From Haemonchus contortus (taxonomy: Eukaryota; Nematoda; Chromadorea; Rhabditida; Trichostrongylidae): 64,000 nt of DNA. The position numbers and the translations under genes are program-made. Below, piece after piece: positions 1 through 11,800 of the stretch. Location: NCBI GenBank assembly GCA_000469685.2, contig LS997565.1:301501-365500 (forward strand), in the 5' to 3' direction. Each line of letters begins with the position of its first letter. Position 1 is the first letter of the stretch. The notes under the pieces were generated by a model that was given only the letters and a program-made list of their open reading frames with translations, searched no databases and had not been told where the DNA came from.

Positions 1-130
1 TAAGTTCTTGTTCATAGCTCGCCCACCTGAGTGCAAGAACCGCTTACATCATGAGGATTTGACCAAATCACTCTTGAAGATTTTGCGCAGAGTTCTTGAT
101 TTTTGATCGTAGCCCGTCCACCTAGATGCA
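1..130 (+). repeat. 3' fragment of a tRNA-like SINE
   Basis: The opening bases (TCTTGTTCATAGCTCGCCCACC) resemble, with mismatches, the stretch just behind the tRNA-like head at 39515-39620, which reads TCTTGTCCATAATTCGCCCACC. The head itself is not present here, so this is at best the body of a truncated copy entering from the left edge. Confidence 0.35.
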
Positions 131-186
131 AACCCTCCCAACTAGAAGATTGACCACATTCTCTCAACTATCTCTTACCAATTATC

Positions 187-575
187 ATTGTTTTTCCGCA
201 GTGAACGTTTTGAACGAGTTATAAATGCTTTTAGAAGTTCGTTTCATTTGAATGGACGCGCCCATTATACGCGGGCTTCACCAAGTTATCGGATGCTCAG
301 CGAGTATTGTTCCGTGCCCATTCTTTCTGTTTTTTCTGGTCTACGGGCTTTCGTCGAATCGTGTCATGACCTCATGTCAAAAGTACCGCTCACTGTGAAA
401 AGCCCTCTCCCTCCAACACCACCTGCGAAGCTCACAAGTGCTCAGTTGATCTTGTACTAATGCAACCCATCCCAGGCTTGACCCGACCTCTCCAGGTGGT
501 TCATCAAGTAATGTAGAGTTTCGTGATAATCAGGCAGAGAGACAGGCGATAGCGCGTTATATATAGTAAGGAGAT
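187..575 (-). mobile_element. Helitron-like repeat fragment, inverted relative to 1370-1900
   Basis: The reverse complement of about 465-545 matches 1432-1500 (GACTTCTCCAGGTGTTTC-like core), and the part further left matches the GC-rich block at 1640-1850. The copy ends near a TATATATAGTAAGG motif of the kind seen at the ends of the large microsatellite-bearing repeats elsewhere in the window. The short open frame here is explained by the repeat. Confidence 0.5.
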
Positions 576-1289
576 TTCCTAGCATGTCGTTGTTGCTATA
601 GACAACAAAGGGTCAGCCCGACAATTTTACATAGTGTATTCTAGTGTTGGAGTATTTTTATAATTACGGTCTTATTACGGTCGATGCATACAAAAATATA
701 TTTGTCAATTTCAAGTTGACATGAAGGGTGTATGCATCGATCACTTAAATTTTACAAAGCCCGTACCAATTTTCAATATTACAAGTTTTACTGCGAGTTG
801 TCTGAGCACTGGTTGAAATGATCAAGCATGTAAGTTATAGGAGGAGGAAATAACTTTACTTGAAGTGCGGTTACTTCTTTTAAATGTTACTTTTGTATTA
901 TAAGGTATATTTGACTGAACTACTTGAGCCATTACGAGAAACCAGCAGTTCTCGTGAAGGTTCTTCAAGAAATTCAAAGGTGAAGTCCTGTATGGTCGTA
1001 GCTATAGTAGAAAACAAAAAAAACTGCTTTCATATGACGGCTCTAAGCTCTCACTTCGTGCGCGCCCCTTCCACTATGAGTGGAGTCCTGCTGGACTCCT
1101 GTGTGTTTGAGTAACTCAGTTCATTCCACACCATCCACGTCCAACTTGATTTCGTATTTTTTTCACGTTGCGTTTATTTCACACACGTTTCACCTTCTCG
1201 AGCGTAGTAAAGCTAATTCACTCCCTACCTCCTATCCCACCGCCTGTACGTTTACCAAATTCCAACCCTGTAGGTCCAAGGGAACAGGA
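576..1289. other. No gene seen
   Basis: AT-rich sequence with no convincing exon and no match to the other repeat families that I can see. The short open frames lack splice signals and recognisable protein motifs. Confidence 0.5.
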
Positions 1290-1299
1290 GTAATGGATC

Positions 1300-1420
1300 T
1301 CCGGCCATATACACATACATATACACATACACATATGCACGCACACATATCCTTACTATAAGTAAAGCGCTCTGTGTGTCTGTCTGTCTGTTTGTTTGTT
1401 TGTTTGTTTGTTTGGTTGGT
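1300..1420. repeat. CA/TA and TCTG/TTTG microsatellites
   Basis: A CATATA/CACA-type simple repeat (about 1305-1355) is followed by TCTG and TTTG tetranucleotide runs (about 1375-1425). The same kind of tract marks the 5' side of the Helitron-like elements at 23229, 46398 and 49990. Confidence 0.75.
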
Positions 1421-1429
1421 TGTACGGAA

Positions 1430-2360
1430 ATTCGATATAACCTGAAGAAACACCTGGAGAAGTCGGGTCAAGTTTGGAATGGGTTGAGCATAGGGTAAGT
1501 GCAACAGAGCACATGTGAGCCTAGCGGAGCTCCGCCCCCAGGGGGCGGGGCATGCGCCAGAATTGGGCGGAGTCATGGGCCAATTCTTCTCTTCCGGTCT
1601 CATAACAGTCCAGATGCCGGGAAAAATGTGCAAAGGTGAGGGATGGGTTAACGACTGAAATAAAGGAAACTCACCGGCGGTGGGCGGAGCCTTCTCGCAG
1701 TGGGCGGTACTTTCCACAGAGATTCGTAACTCGATTCAACGAAGACGTCGAGGCCAGCAAAAAAAAGAGTGAGCAAGGCCTTATGCGTGCTGGGCATGCG
1801 TAAGCTTAGCGAAGCCCCGCCCACGGTGGGCGGGGCGTGCGTTAAGATGAACGCTCCTTTTTTAAAAATGAGTGTAACTTCGTTCGGAAACGTTCTAGAA
1901 TCCGGAAAAAAGTTGGTTAGAGGTAATGGAACAAATGTGGTCAAATTCTCGAAATGGGCGGGGTTGGCACCAAAGTGGGCGGAGCTTAGGTCAAAATTTC
2001 ATAACTCTGTTCAGAAACGTTCTAGAATGCGGGAAAAAAGTGGCTAGAGGTAATGGAACAAATGTGGTCAAATTCTCGAAGTGGGCAGGGTTGGCACCAA
2101 AGTGGGCGGGGCCTAGATCAAAATTTTATAGCTCTAATCAGAAACGTTCTAAAACGCGGGAAGATGTGGTTAAGGGTAACGGAACAAATGTGATCAAATC
2201 CTCGAAGTGGGCAGAGCTGGCACAGGAAAGCGGATCTATGACCAAAAATTCATCCCTCCGAAAACTTTCTAGAATGAGGAAAAAATGGTTAGCAGCAGTC
2301 AAAAGAAGAATGGTCAAGTTTATAGTGCGAAAGGTTTGCACGAAGGTGGACGGAGCTATG
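1430..2360 (+). repeat. Minisatellite-bearing repeat, units of about 120-128 bp
   Basis: The motif CGTTCTAGAA and its variants recur at 1891, 2019, 2145 and 2265, so at least four units of 120-128 bp stand head to tail. Each unit also carries a GTGGGCGGGG-like GC block and AATGGAACAAATGTG. Open frames on both strands (for example 1926-2372) follow the repeat period and are not genes. The organisation resembles the internal tandem units at 5585-6020 and 23330-23965. Confidence 0.75.
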
Positions 2361-3520
2361 CTCAACCACTAATAACTCTGCTCGAATATATCGAGCGTGA
2401 TGCTCTCAGCAGTTCAGCGTTCGAATCTAGAGATAGCTATCTTATTCTAATTATCCGATTCCGCTGAATGACTCTATCGTGGATAAGTGGCCGTCGACAT
2501 ACATATATTACACGCGTTAGCGTGCATAGCCAAACTGATGTATACATAACACACATACACATACATAAACACACCACATATATATACATACTTGCACACA
2601 CACACACACAATTCAAAAGACACCCTTAGCGCTTTCTATAACTGCATCTGTCAAAAACGCATTCTAAGCATTTGTCTTTCGAATGGAATGCTCCTCATAA
2701 AGAATTCTCAGTTTCCTATTTACGAGTTCTTAGCATACTATGCTTAATACTAGGTGTTAATACCATGAATTCCATATACAATAATCATTAGAGGGAGTTT
2801 AGACTGCACCTTCCAATGACGTTCTTTTTTCAGACAACTGGAGTAGTTTGGTGGGAACGAATCGGTTTTTTTGTGTCAATTTCTGCTTTCCAAACGCTCA
2901 GAAAGCTATTCACTGACTAAGAAAAATCTTCGAATAATGCTTATGAGGAGTTGGAGGCATAATATGTATTTATTTATGAACTGCTCTAATGGTGCGCCAC
3001 AGTTATCAGACAAATGTATAAGTAACCTTTGACATACGAAGCAAAACAAATGAAAGACATAACAATATTTTAAAACACTGAACACCATACCACAGTCAAA
3101 AAAACAAGAGCAACGCACCCCCAACCTGGCCGAATCAGCACGGTCAACCTGGGCAACGCAATCGACTGCAGTCGGTCCTGGAAGGGCTCGAGTAGTTGCC
3201 TCTTCATCTAGACCGAACCAAGGGCGTAAAAGCCAGGTACAGGAATGATGTTCTAATACCTGTACCTGAATCATCTTAAACGCAAATTCGGTAGAAGTTG
3301 GTAGGTCTGCCTCGGCGGATATGCATATCCGAATACGAACCTTGACAGCTTGCGTTGGTATTTTCATTATTCTTCACCAAAGATAGGGGAATGCTTTACA
3401 GTAAGCGAGCAAATGTTGCTGTTAATATACAAAACCGCAAGCAACAATTGAGTGTGAGAAAAGATCACGGGCTTCTTAACGTGGTGACAACTGTGCCATG
3501 TTAACGGGTCCTGAAAAATA
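2361..3520. other. No gene seen; CA-rich microsatellites
   Basis: It holds (CA)n and (ACAT)n tracts at about 2545-2615. A 153-codon open frame on the minus strand (3367-2906) has no recognisable motif and no splice context. I see no other structure. Confidence 0.45.
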
Positions 3521-4648
3521 ATAGGTTGATGCAGAATTATTGCCAATTTTTTCGCAACTTATTTTCTCGAAATAGTTCGAATATTGAATTTGGGATTCAA
3601 CAGAAAAAAACTTCTTCTTTTCCTTAAAGGCACAGTTCACGATTATTTTGGATAATCCAGATTACGATGAAAAATGGAAAACAGGTTCGGAAATGGTGCG
3701 GCGAAGGTGAAGAAACTGCGTGAATCGGTGCTTCCAAAGTGGAAAAAGGCTTCGAAAAACCGTTAAAAAAGAGGCTGGACGAGAATGAGACCGAAAAAAT
3801 GAAGAAGAGTGGGGCATTTGGACGAGCTATACAATATGTATTACTGCGTACGTGTGGGTCTTGGTGCGAATAACGTACTACGGTAAGCAAAAATTCATTC
3901 ACTTATAAGCATAAGTGAGCAAAAAACCCTAGTAACAGTAAAAGTAGCTCACCTTTTTCAGCCTCTAGGAGTAGGAAATTAAATAGGGATTGCGGCAGCA
4001 AAAAGAATCATAGAGGAGAAAAGAATGGGAGAAAAACATCGCCTCATCACTCGGCGATCAACTGCTTGTGAGTGGGTCCTAGAACGAATAGTTGCAATCT
4101 GTATTGTCTCGGCAATCGTCTGACGTGGCATCGATCGAGGGGCGGAAAAGCTTTGGCTTTCTCGACCCTTGAATTATAGTGAACGGTGCTTTAACAGAAA
4201 TATGTCTAGAAAGTCGTCTTCACATACGCCGCATTATTCGAGAAAGGTTGGGAGGTGGCACTGTCATAAAGTGATCTCAACGAACTTCTCGGCGATGGAA
4301 CAGTCAGCCAAAGTCGAATAAGGAATGCTATCTGCTTTTACGTACACCCTAATCACCAACAGGAACTTCTATGGATTATCACCTCAACCTTCTCTTGAAA
4401 ATTGGCTAACGAACAGAACTTTCAACGAAATGGATGATCGATGGCCGACGACAAGGCGTGGATCGCCTCCAAGAATTGAAATTTCATCGTTATGGGACCC
4501 GACTGCCTAGTAAATGGGAAGCATCATTTGACTAGATGGTGGATATGTTCCGGAACAATTATTTGAACATGTCTTTGTTAAATATTTCTATCGTTTCTCC
4601 AAGTAAAACTAGCTGAAAAAAATCTGCAATAATTATGCATCAACCCCT
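3521..4648 (+). mobile_element. Deleted mariner element interrupted by a TTAA element
   Basis: The ends are inverted copies of TAGGTTGATGCA...ATTATTGC at 3522-3550 and about 4622-4646, the same ends as the clean copy at 30725-31314. Codons around 4240-4320 still read like a mariner helix-turn-helix (LNELLGDGTVSQS), in broken frame. The element is split by a 571-bp insertion at 3624-4194; removing that insertion rejoins the flanks. No complete transposase remains. Confidence 0.75.
3624..4194. mobile_element. TTAA-flanked MITE nested in the mariner copy
   Basis: The left end reads TTAAAGGCACAGTTCACGA and the right end AGTGAACGGTGCTTTAA, which are near-perfect inverted termini flanked by TTAA on both sides. 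The same termini bound 7369-7858. A TTAA target duplication suggests piggyBac-type mobilisation, which is inferred because no transposase is encoded. The interior, with AATGGTGCGG and AAAGTGGAAAAAGGC segments, resembles 7430-7560 and 36180-36300. Confidence 0.75.
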
Positions 4649-4939
4649 GTCATATGGGAGGCCTAAAGCGCAACGGAATTACTTAAACTTTACTGAAATC
4701 CTCAACACCAATGAGTTCGATTAAATTCTCCAACCCGCGTATAAAGACCAGGCTATACTCCGAACACATCACTTCGCTAGAAAGACGATCAAACCACCGA
4801 GCGATGCGATAGAGGGGAAGTTGAGCCACTGCCCATGATCTTTATACAAAGTTTTTGTATAATCCAAACTAAAACTGCTCCCTCTTTTACTACTAGGCCT
4901 AAAGAACCAGTGCGTGTGTTTAAATCCTTGTTGATCCAA

Positions 4940-5110
4940 AAAAAGGTCTTATGAACGTGCTGTGGGTTTCAAGCCTCAGAACGTCTTTTGATAGTGGGTC
5001 CGGCCCCAGATCTCCGAACAGTACTCCAAATGTGGACGAACATAGATTTTGTAGAAACGAGTAAGTATTTCGGGTCTCTTCTACAGATATTCAGAAAAAT
5101 CATATACAGC
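4940..5110 (-). mobile_element. Relic of a CR1/Jockey-like reverse transcriptase
   Basis: The minus strand of about 5085-4995 translates to FYKIYVRPHLEYCSEIWG, the conserved thumb-region motif (YK.YVRP.LEY) of CR1/Jockey-type non-LTR reverse transcriptases. Nothing else of the element is readable, and stops surround the motif. It is a short molecular fossil of a lineage not seen elsewhere in the window. Confidence 0.6.
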
Positions 5111-5584
5111 TACTTTCCTGATCGTACACTCAATATCAGTCAAAAATTTCTGGTCAGGGGCGATGAGTACATCTGTTTTCACATTTTTTCAACCCAACAC
5201 CTTTTTTGAGTATTCTTCTTGGTCAGTAAGCGGCGCTTCTGCAACAATGTGGGGCCCCATTTGAAACGTTTGTTGTTTGCGCATGGAAATCATGCCACGG
5301 CCAAAAGTTTCATATGAGAACTTCAGGCTAACCCATTTGTAAAAAAGCACCACACTTACAACATGGCGAGAGCAGAGCACTTCGTTGTATTTTTTTACAA
5401 AAAAAGTTCAACGAGTCAGAGTGGTCTAGTGGATACTCCTCGCTTCAAGAACACGAGGCACGGCATTTCTTTCGTCCAAAACCTTTGCGAATAATTCTGA
5501 CCATGCAGTCACCTTGTGTTCGTTAGAGTCGGGACATATCCGGTCAGTTACCTTGGTCCAACGGTCATCGCACCATATCGCACC

Positions 5585-6020
5585 AGGCTCCGCCCACAAG
5601 GGGCGGGGTTTATGCGAAAATTCATAACTCATGTCGCCATGGACCTAGAAAGTTCAAACTTGGTAGGAGTACAGACACCGTGATGGGGAAACTTATGGTG
5701 GGTAGTTAAACCAGACTCCGCCCACAAGGGGCGGGGTCTGGGTGAAAATTCATAATTCTCTCTCAGTGGAACTAGAAAGTTCAAACTTGGTAGGAGTACA
5801 GACACCGCGACGGGGAAATTTATGGTGGGTGGTAGAACCAGACTCCGCCTACAAGGGGCGGGGTTTGTGCGAAAATTCGTAACTCCTGTCCCCATGGACC
5901 TAGAAAGTTCAAACTTGGTAGGAGTACAGGCGACAGGATGGGAACACTTATGGTGGGTTTCAGGACCAGACTCCGCCCGCAGGAGGCGAGGTTTGAGCGG
6001 AAACTCATAAATCCCATAAA
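5585..6020. repeat. Minisatellite, about 127-bp units
   Basis: CTAGAAAGTTCAAACTTGG recurs at 5645, 5772 and 5900, a period of 127-128 bp. Each unit also holds a CTCCGCCCACAAGGGGCGGG hairpin-like block. Open frames on both strands are repeat artefacts. The consensus resembles the 145-bp units inside the large Helitron-like elements, so this may be a fragment of one. Confidence 0.75.
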
Positions 6021-6139
6021 GGTCTATAATGAAAATCAGCTCATGCGGCTCCGTCTCTCATGGCTAGAGCCCCTAGCGCGCGCGAGAGCGTGCGTAGCCG
6101 CCTGGTATCGCATAACGTTTCCGACCCCCCCCCCCCGAT

Positions 6140-7368
6140 CTTCGATTCATGCATAAGCAACGGCTCCCTGATCTTCGTTTGTTTACGGAGCCCGAGACTG
6201 CGGATTCCAAGATCGTCCTCACCAAGGGCGAAGAGGTGAGACGGTTAGTCTTTGTCTTCTTCACTATTCTCTCGAATGCTCCCCACGCCTCGCGTTCATT
6301 TCTGCTGGGCTCCAGAGCTAAGTTGTCATCATGTTGACTTCCCGATCTGGATTACCCTAGCTAAAGCATTCATAGATTTTCGTTCTGTTCAGCGTGAAAG
6401 AAGCATCAGGTAGCAATCCGTTTCGCATTAGCATCGTTAGGTTTACTCGCAATTCATTCTTTCACAGACTTTGTCGAATTTAGCCAGCATTTGTTCCGCC
6501 TTTTCGATGTACGGTGTTATTTGTAGAATGTCGTCTGCAAAACGGAGATAATGTGGATAGCGGTCGTTGACGTTCATTCCCAAGTCTTCCCATTCCAAAT
6601 GACGCATGTTCTCGAGAACAGCACTGAAAAGTTTGGGCGAAGTAACATTGCTTTGCTAAACCTTTTTCCACCGAGTAGGAACACCTTGGTGTCCCAGGGC
6701 TCCAATTACCGTTTCTGTCTCGACAGGATCGGAGACCTTCAACACGATGAACGTCGGGCATAACAGTATCCTGTATTCTCACGATACTTCTTTCAGTCTT
6801 GAAACAGTGTGGATGTGATCGACTGTATTGAACCCTCTGAAAACCATGCTGGCATTCCACCCTGGCATATCAGCTCGAGAGTATCAGTCTTTGAAGAGTG
6901 TTGATGTGGAGAGAGATGTGGAGCTCTTCAGCCAATCTTCTGAGGCCGATGCAGGAGCGTTGAAATCTCTGCAATGACCTTGAAGAATCTGTGGGCCTCC
7001 CTGAAGAACCTTCCTAAGATCATATAAAGCGCTTCTAGTTCCTCTTTTCCGTAGTCTGGTGTTGGTGCGTAGGCAACGACTATTGCTAGAACTAGGGTTG
7101 AGCTAGTTCAATCGCAAATGTCCGATTCGGGTTGTCGAGCTTTTGCACGAGTCGATGTTCATGGCCAAGTGCATTTTGACGAGGATAATCACGCCGCCGA
7201 CCCCTCTGCTGTCGCTCTTCTTCAGTCTGGGGAATGTACTTGACGTCGTGCTTGACCTTCCTAGCTTGCTATATCGGATCTTCAATGCACACTTCCGATG
7301 CAAGAGTTCATGCGTCGCAAGTACAGATTGCCATCATAGTCCTTGGCATCTTGTTTCGGCCCTGAAAG
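6140..7368 (-). mobile_element. RTE-type non-LTR retrotransposon fragment
   Basis: The minus strand carries endonuclease-like sequence at about 7330-7020 (matching 55700-55990 of the plus-strand copy) and reverse-transcriptase sequence at about 6860-6175, which shares codons with 44880-45250. The endonuclease and reverse-transcriptase parts lie closer together than in the longer copy, so an internal deletion is likely. All frames are broken. The fragment stops where the TTAA element begins at 7369. Short plus-strand frames here are shadows. Confidence 0.75.
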
Positions 7369-7858
7369 TTAAAGGCATCGTTTACGATAAATTTAGGGTA
7401 CCCTTTTTACCCTTTTTGACGGGAATTGATAGAACTACTCTAGAATAAAGCGATAACAACGAAAAAAGCGCAAAAAAGATGAACAAAAAGAAAAAGAAAG
7501 GGTCAAATAAGAGTTGGAAAGGGGGTTGGACGAGTTCCACATTGGAGGAACGGCGGTTAAGGGATTGTTCGGGCGAGTGCACGAAGGCAACGCAATGTCT
7601 GCAATAGCAGACAACACACCCAATTTGCCTGACAATCTGGCTGGCAGACTCTGGCAATTTGCCAACCAGCTTATCGATTTTTCACCAACTTCGCTCCAAT
7701 GCGAAAGTGGTGAACGGCAATTAGATTTTTTAGTCAGCCTAGCGAGGCCTATCCAGACGTTTTCGACCTCATTCCTGCACAAATGGTATCAGAGGGGGCG
7801 TCGAATTCAAACCATGTGCAAATCTCCGAAACCATTTTTTCGTGAACAGTGCCTTTAA
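7369..7858. mobile_element. TTAA-flanked MITE, 490 bp
   Basis: The termini TTAAAGGCATCGTTTACGA (left) and TCGTGAACAGTGCCTTTAA (right) are inverted repeats and include the TTAA target duplication. This is the cleanest complete copy of the family that is nested at 3624-4194. The open frames at 7435-7858 lie wholly inside the element and show no transposase motif. Confidence 0.75.
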
Positions 7859-8766
7859 GTAGCCTCTTTCGAGCGCTCCTACCCAACACTGTCGTATTGA
7901 GGACTCTCAGGTCCAGGGAATTGAGGAAAATTCATGTTACTGTTTTTGTCTTATGAATACCCATGCGTAGCTTACCTTGACGTGAAAGCTGGGTTGGCTT
8001 CGGGTAGCTAGCCAGGCTATCTTTGAGTGGACGTGAATCTTTGATTTCGGAGGCGGTCTCGAATCCCTCCCGGACACTTCCCAGTCACTCGAATACAGTT
8101 TTGGCTTAGTCGATGAACAAAATAACAACCTGATCCGCAGACTCTCCACACCCGTATGCGTGAATACACGTGTGGGATACAAAATGTATATTGACCCAGC
8201 GCAGAAGAAACAGGGAGCCTGTCCTCTGAGTCCACCTGCGTCTCTGGACAAATAACGATGACTTTTGGCGATTTACTTACCCATCCGTCACCCAGGCAGC
8301 ACCCAGGGGCGCTCTACGTAGCCTCGTCACTAACTGATTAGAGATCCTTCAGTAAGGGAGCCTTTGCTAAGGACCTCTAACCGGTTACCAATTCAGTGAA
8401 ACAGTCGAATGAATGGCATCATGAATCCACTTTCCAGTGCGATCATCCAGCTGAAGTAATTATCATCAACCAGTATTGCATGAGTATGTAAATTTGCAAA
8501 CTTTAGCTAGTGTCCAAAACTAAAACTGGGATGATAAAATGACGAGCTTTGAATAAGCTGTTAGCGCTAATTATCAGTGATGCTGCTTCCGATTTCACGA
8601 TAAGCGGTCTGGAGGTTTTACGGTTTTACGGCTGTGTGCGTATTTCGACCTTGCCTTTTGATTCTTTTCTGACCAAGGGCGAAGTCTCGCTTTCATTTTT
8701 CATTATATTTCTTTTATTTTGAATAAAGGCATTTCTGTTTGCTTTGGACCTTCTGATTTGTTCTAG
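7859..8766. other. Probable intron or flank of the DAF-18-like gene
   Basis: No repeat family was recognised. A segment at about 8393-8453 has a good acceptor (CCAATTCAG) and a GTAATT donor and could be an upstream exon, but its reading phase does not join 8767 and it carries no PTEN motif. The phosphatase signature HCxxGxxR was not found here or further left. Confidence 0.4.
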
Positions 8767-8896
8767 GCGAGCTTGGGGCTGGTCGGTGACGCAGCCATAT
8801 CGAGTCTACTTGGAGGGCGACATTCGTGTCGATATATTCTCTGAAACAACAACCACTGGTTCGCGCCTTCGAAAGAATAAGAAAAAGCGTGAAAAA
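8767..8896 (+). CDS. daf-18: daf-18-like exon: start of C2 domain
   Basis: The acceptor is TTGTTCTAG and the donor GTATGA. One base completes a codon, then 43 codons follow. The exon holds YRVYLEGDIRVDIF and a basic loop (KNKKKREK) equivalent to the membrane-facing CBR3 loop of PTEN. The exit phase 0 matches the next exon. Confidence 0.8.
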
Positions 8897-11800
8897 GTAT
8901 GATATTTTATTTAATATTGATGTAACACCTATGTGCTTTATCGTGCATTGTTGTTGCATCCTGTGTAGATAGGAGCTGTCATTTTCGATATGTATTCAGA
9001 GTCTTGTCGCTCTGTCAGTTTAGATTTCAGATAGGGCACGTGTGGCTGAACACTATGTTCACGTGTCCGGGCTCTTGTGGTGGGGGTTATCGACACGGAG
9101 ATGAAATCTCCCCTTATCCGGAAGGCGCTACCTCGATTACAAAGATAAGGACGTCCGAACCGTCGACATCAACTGTGTTGTGCACATCATGTTCACCTCC
9201 TCCTGTACCTGCATCTGGTACGTGCCTTAGAGTTGTCATTGGCTGCTTTCATGGTCCCCCGGCCGGCCCGCGAGCGCGGACGGGGGCGGCGCTTGTCACT
9301 TGTTTACTACTGAATCTTGGGGGACGTACGATTCGTGCGATTCCGGGTGCGCGCGGCAAATTGCGCGGCGAAATTCGCGATGATTCAAATAACTCTGGCG
9401 CCTATCATTGAGGCACAACCTTGTAGTAGAGTACTTTAATAGGATCGGACATCCCTACTGACCTACTTTATTTCAAATTTGGGCCCAATGATAAACGCTG
9501 GAGCCGTCCAAATCGCACCAAATTTCGCCGCGCGCACCTAGAATCGCACGAATCGACGTACACCCTGAATCTTGATCAATACCGCCAGGACGAGTAGTCC
9601 TCCGGCAGGAACGCGCGTTCGCATGCCGACCGGCGGATTATGAAAGCAGCCATTGTGCTTGGATATTTAGCAGCGAAAACAAAATTGTATATGGCTGCCA
9701 ATTTCCAGTAGTGCTGGCCTTGCATTCAGGGCTTCCATTGTTTTGCAGGTTGTTAAGCTTTCTTATTTCGCTGTACATAAATTTACCACTCGAGCGCGTG
9801 GTATGGCAAGGCGAACAGTCGAAATCGGTTTTTTGCTTCATGAAACCGTGTTTGTAAGTGTATTTCTTGGAAGTTAACATTATGGTTCAGTGATTTCCCG
9901 GAAATCTCGTAGTAGTGATCCTCAAATGTCACCAATAGAGGGTGGATGTCCAGACAGCCAAAGGAAGCGCAAGGCAACTAACTGCAGTGAGCGATGGGAA
10001 GCGACAAATTTAGAAGTGGGTTCTTTTTGTATATTGATGACGCTGTTGACAATTTTCTGAAATTTAAGCTTATACTACCTCCTGGTCTTGAAGAGCACTG
10101 TCCATTTTCAACACTAGGGGATATCTATGGAGATGCCGCCAAAGCGTTAGTTCTTTGAATTTATCACTCTTGCATTTTTATCTCATATAACCTGTTAAGG
10201 TCAAGTGTAGGGTGGGGTAGTCTCAGGTGGCGCACCGCTCCACAAGATTCACTATCAAATCCCAGGTTGTTAGTCAACCGGGTCAACTGTAGTCATGGTT
10301 CTCAATCAGGTCGGATGCGAGGGTGGATCTCCAGTAGGGAACTGATCAAGGATAAATTTCTCATTTCTTTCCTACCACACGTAGCATCTGTCGTTTCCAT
10401 TTTCCATTTTCTTAGTGCCTTATTTCAGTCCCAGATTCGGTATCGAGGAGTTACTCCGTAATGCGCACGCCTCCAACATGGTGCGTGACAGCTACAACGA
10501 ACGGCGGCGTTCTCTTCCGGCTGGTTTGTTTTACTTGTATTCGGTTTTTTGAGCTCTGGGCAATGTCATTGTTGAAGTGAATCTAATTGTAGGCGGTGAG
10601 CCCGTCGATGCAGCTGCAGAAGGTCGCCCTGAAGCGGCGGGTCCTGCTTTGATACGCAGACGCCGTGAAGAACATGTGCATGTCTTTCCCTTAATTGAAG
10701 TGGATCGTGCATTCAAAAATGAAAGTATGCCTCCAGAATTCAAGGTATTTCTTTATGGAAGTATTTATTCATCATTTTATCTGCAATCAAATTAAATAAT
10801 CTGATATTATAAGTGCACTATTTCAGCTGATAATCATAACACGGTGTATCCACTCTGAAGATCATGTAGCGCAAGAGAAAGCCGAGGCTGCACTTGCAGA
10901 TGCGCGACGTGTTGCTGCGAAACATGAGGAGGAGAAACAGAGCAAATATAGGAAAAGTGTAAGATAATCTTGTGTTTATCCGTTTTCAATTGCCCACTAA
11001 AATATGAGGTTGAAGTAAGTAATGAGACGCTCGGATGTATGGTTCAAGCTCATTTACGATTTCATTTCAACCTTCGCGGATTATACATTCTCCATTATTA
11101 TCCAACTATTTGCAAAAGAGAAAGTCGGTTATCCGTTTGCCCTTGATGATAACGACTGTGAAACAAAGAAGTCAGCTATGTACACCATTTTTGCAGTTAC
11201 CATGTGGCGAATTTCTCGTTGACCAAGCATTGATTGAGGCGCCTAAAAAGGAGATGGCAGAAGTGACGAGGTCAGGAGAAAAGGGAGGATAGAAAAGAGG
11301 GGTTCTAGCCGAGCTCCTGTAACCTGAACTGGTCTTTACGGTATGGGGTGAGCTCTCCTGCAAAAGATCTTCATAAATACTGTGATTATAAAGATCCAGC
11401 TCATCTCCTGTCACCATATCCTGCAGAAGCAGGTGGCGATTGGACGTGCGAAGCTTGGCCAGTTGATTGAGCATGCATGTAACAGAGATTGTCGGACAGC
11501 TGCCGCGGAATCATCAGCCAGAACTGCCCTTCCAACGTATTCGTGAAGTTGTCGAGCGATTTGCTCTGGTCCCTCTCTTAAGGGAGACGGGCATTAGTAA
11601 CGGTTTTGTGTAATCGATTCGCCGCACGCGGCTGTCGCGGACAATTCGTTCGCCGACATTACAGCTCTAGCCCTCTTCATACAGCTCAATCGATATGTGA
11701 TCGTTATTTTAAGCATGATTGTACTGTTAGTTCTTTTGTTCTTGTATTTCTGATCTGCTGCTGCATCCTGCCACATTCCTTCGCACACGACGTCCCTCTC

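Noticed and set aside
1232..1717. 161-codon minus-strand frame with a QTNKQTNKQT run
   Set aside because: It translates the TTTG microsatellite and a GC-rich repeat.
2906..3367. 153-codon open frame on the minus strand
   Set aside because: No recognisable domain, no splice context, Cys/Phe-rich composition typical of chance frames.
5414..5462. Possible tRNA-like head (GTGGTCTAGTGGATACTCC)
   Set aside because: A-box-like, but no B box follows at the right distance and no SINE body is seen.
9757..9857. Frame LERVVWQGEQSKSVFCFMKP with a GTAAGT donor before daf-18-like exon 9891
   Set aside because: Using it breaks the phase to 9891, whereas the direct join 9217 to 9891 fits.
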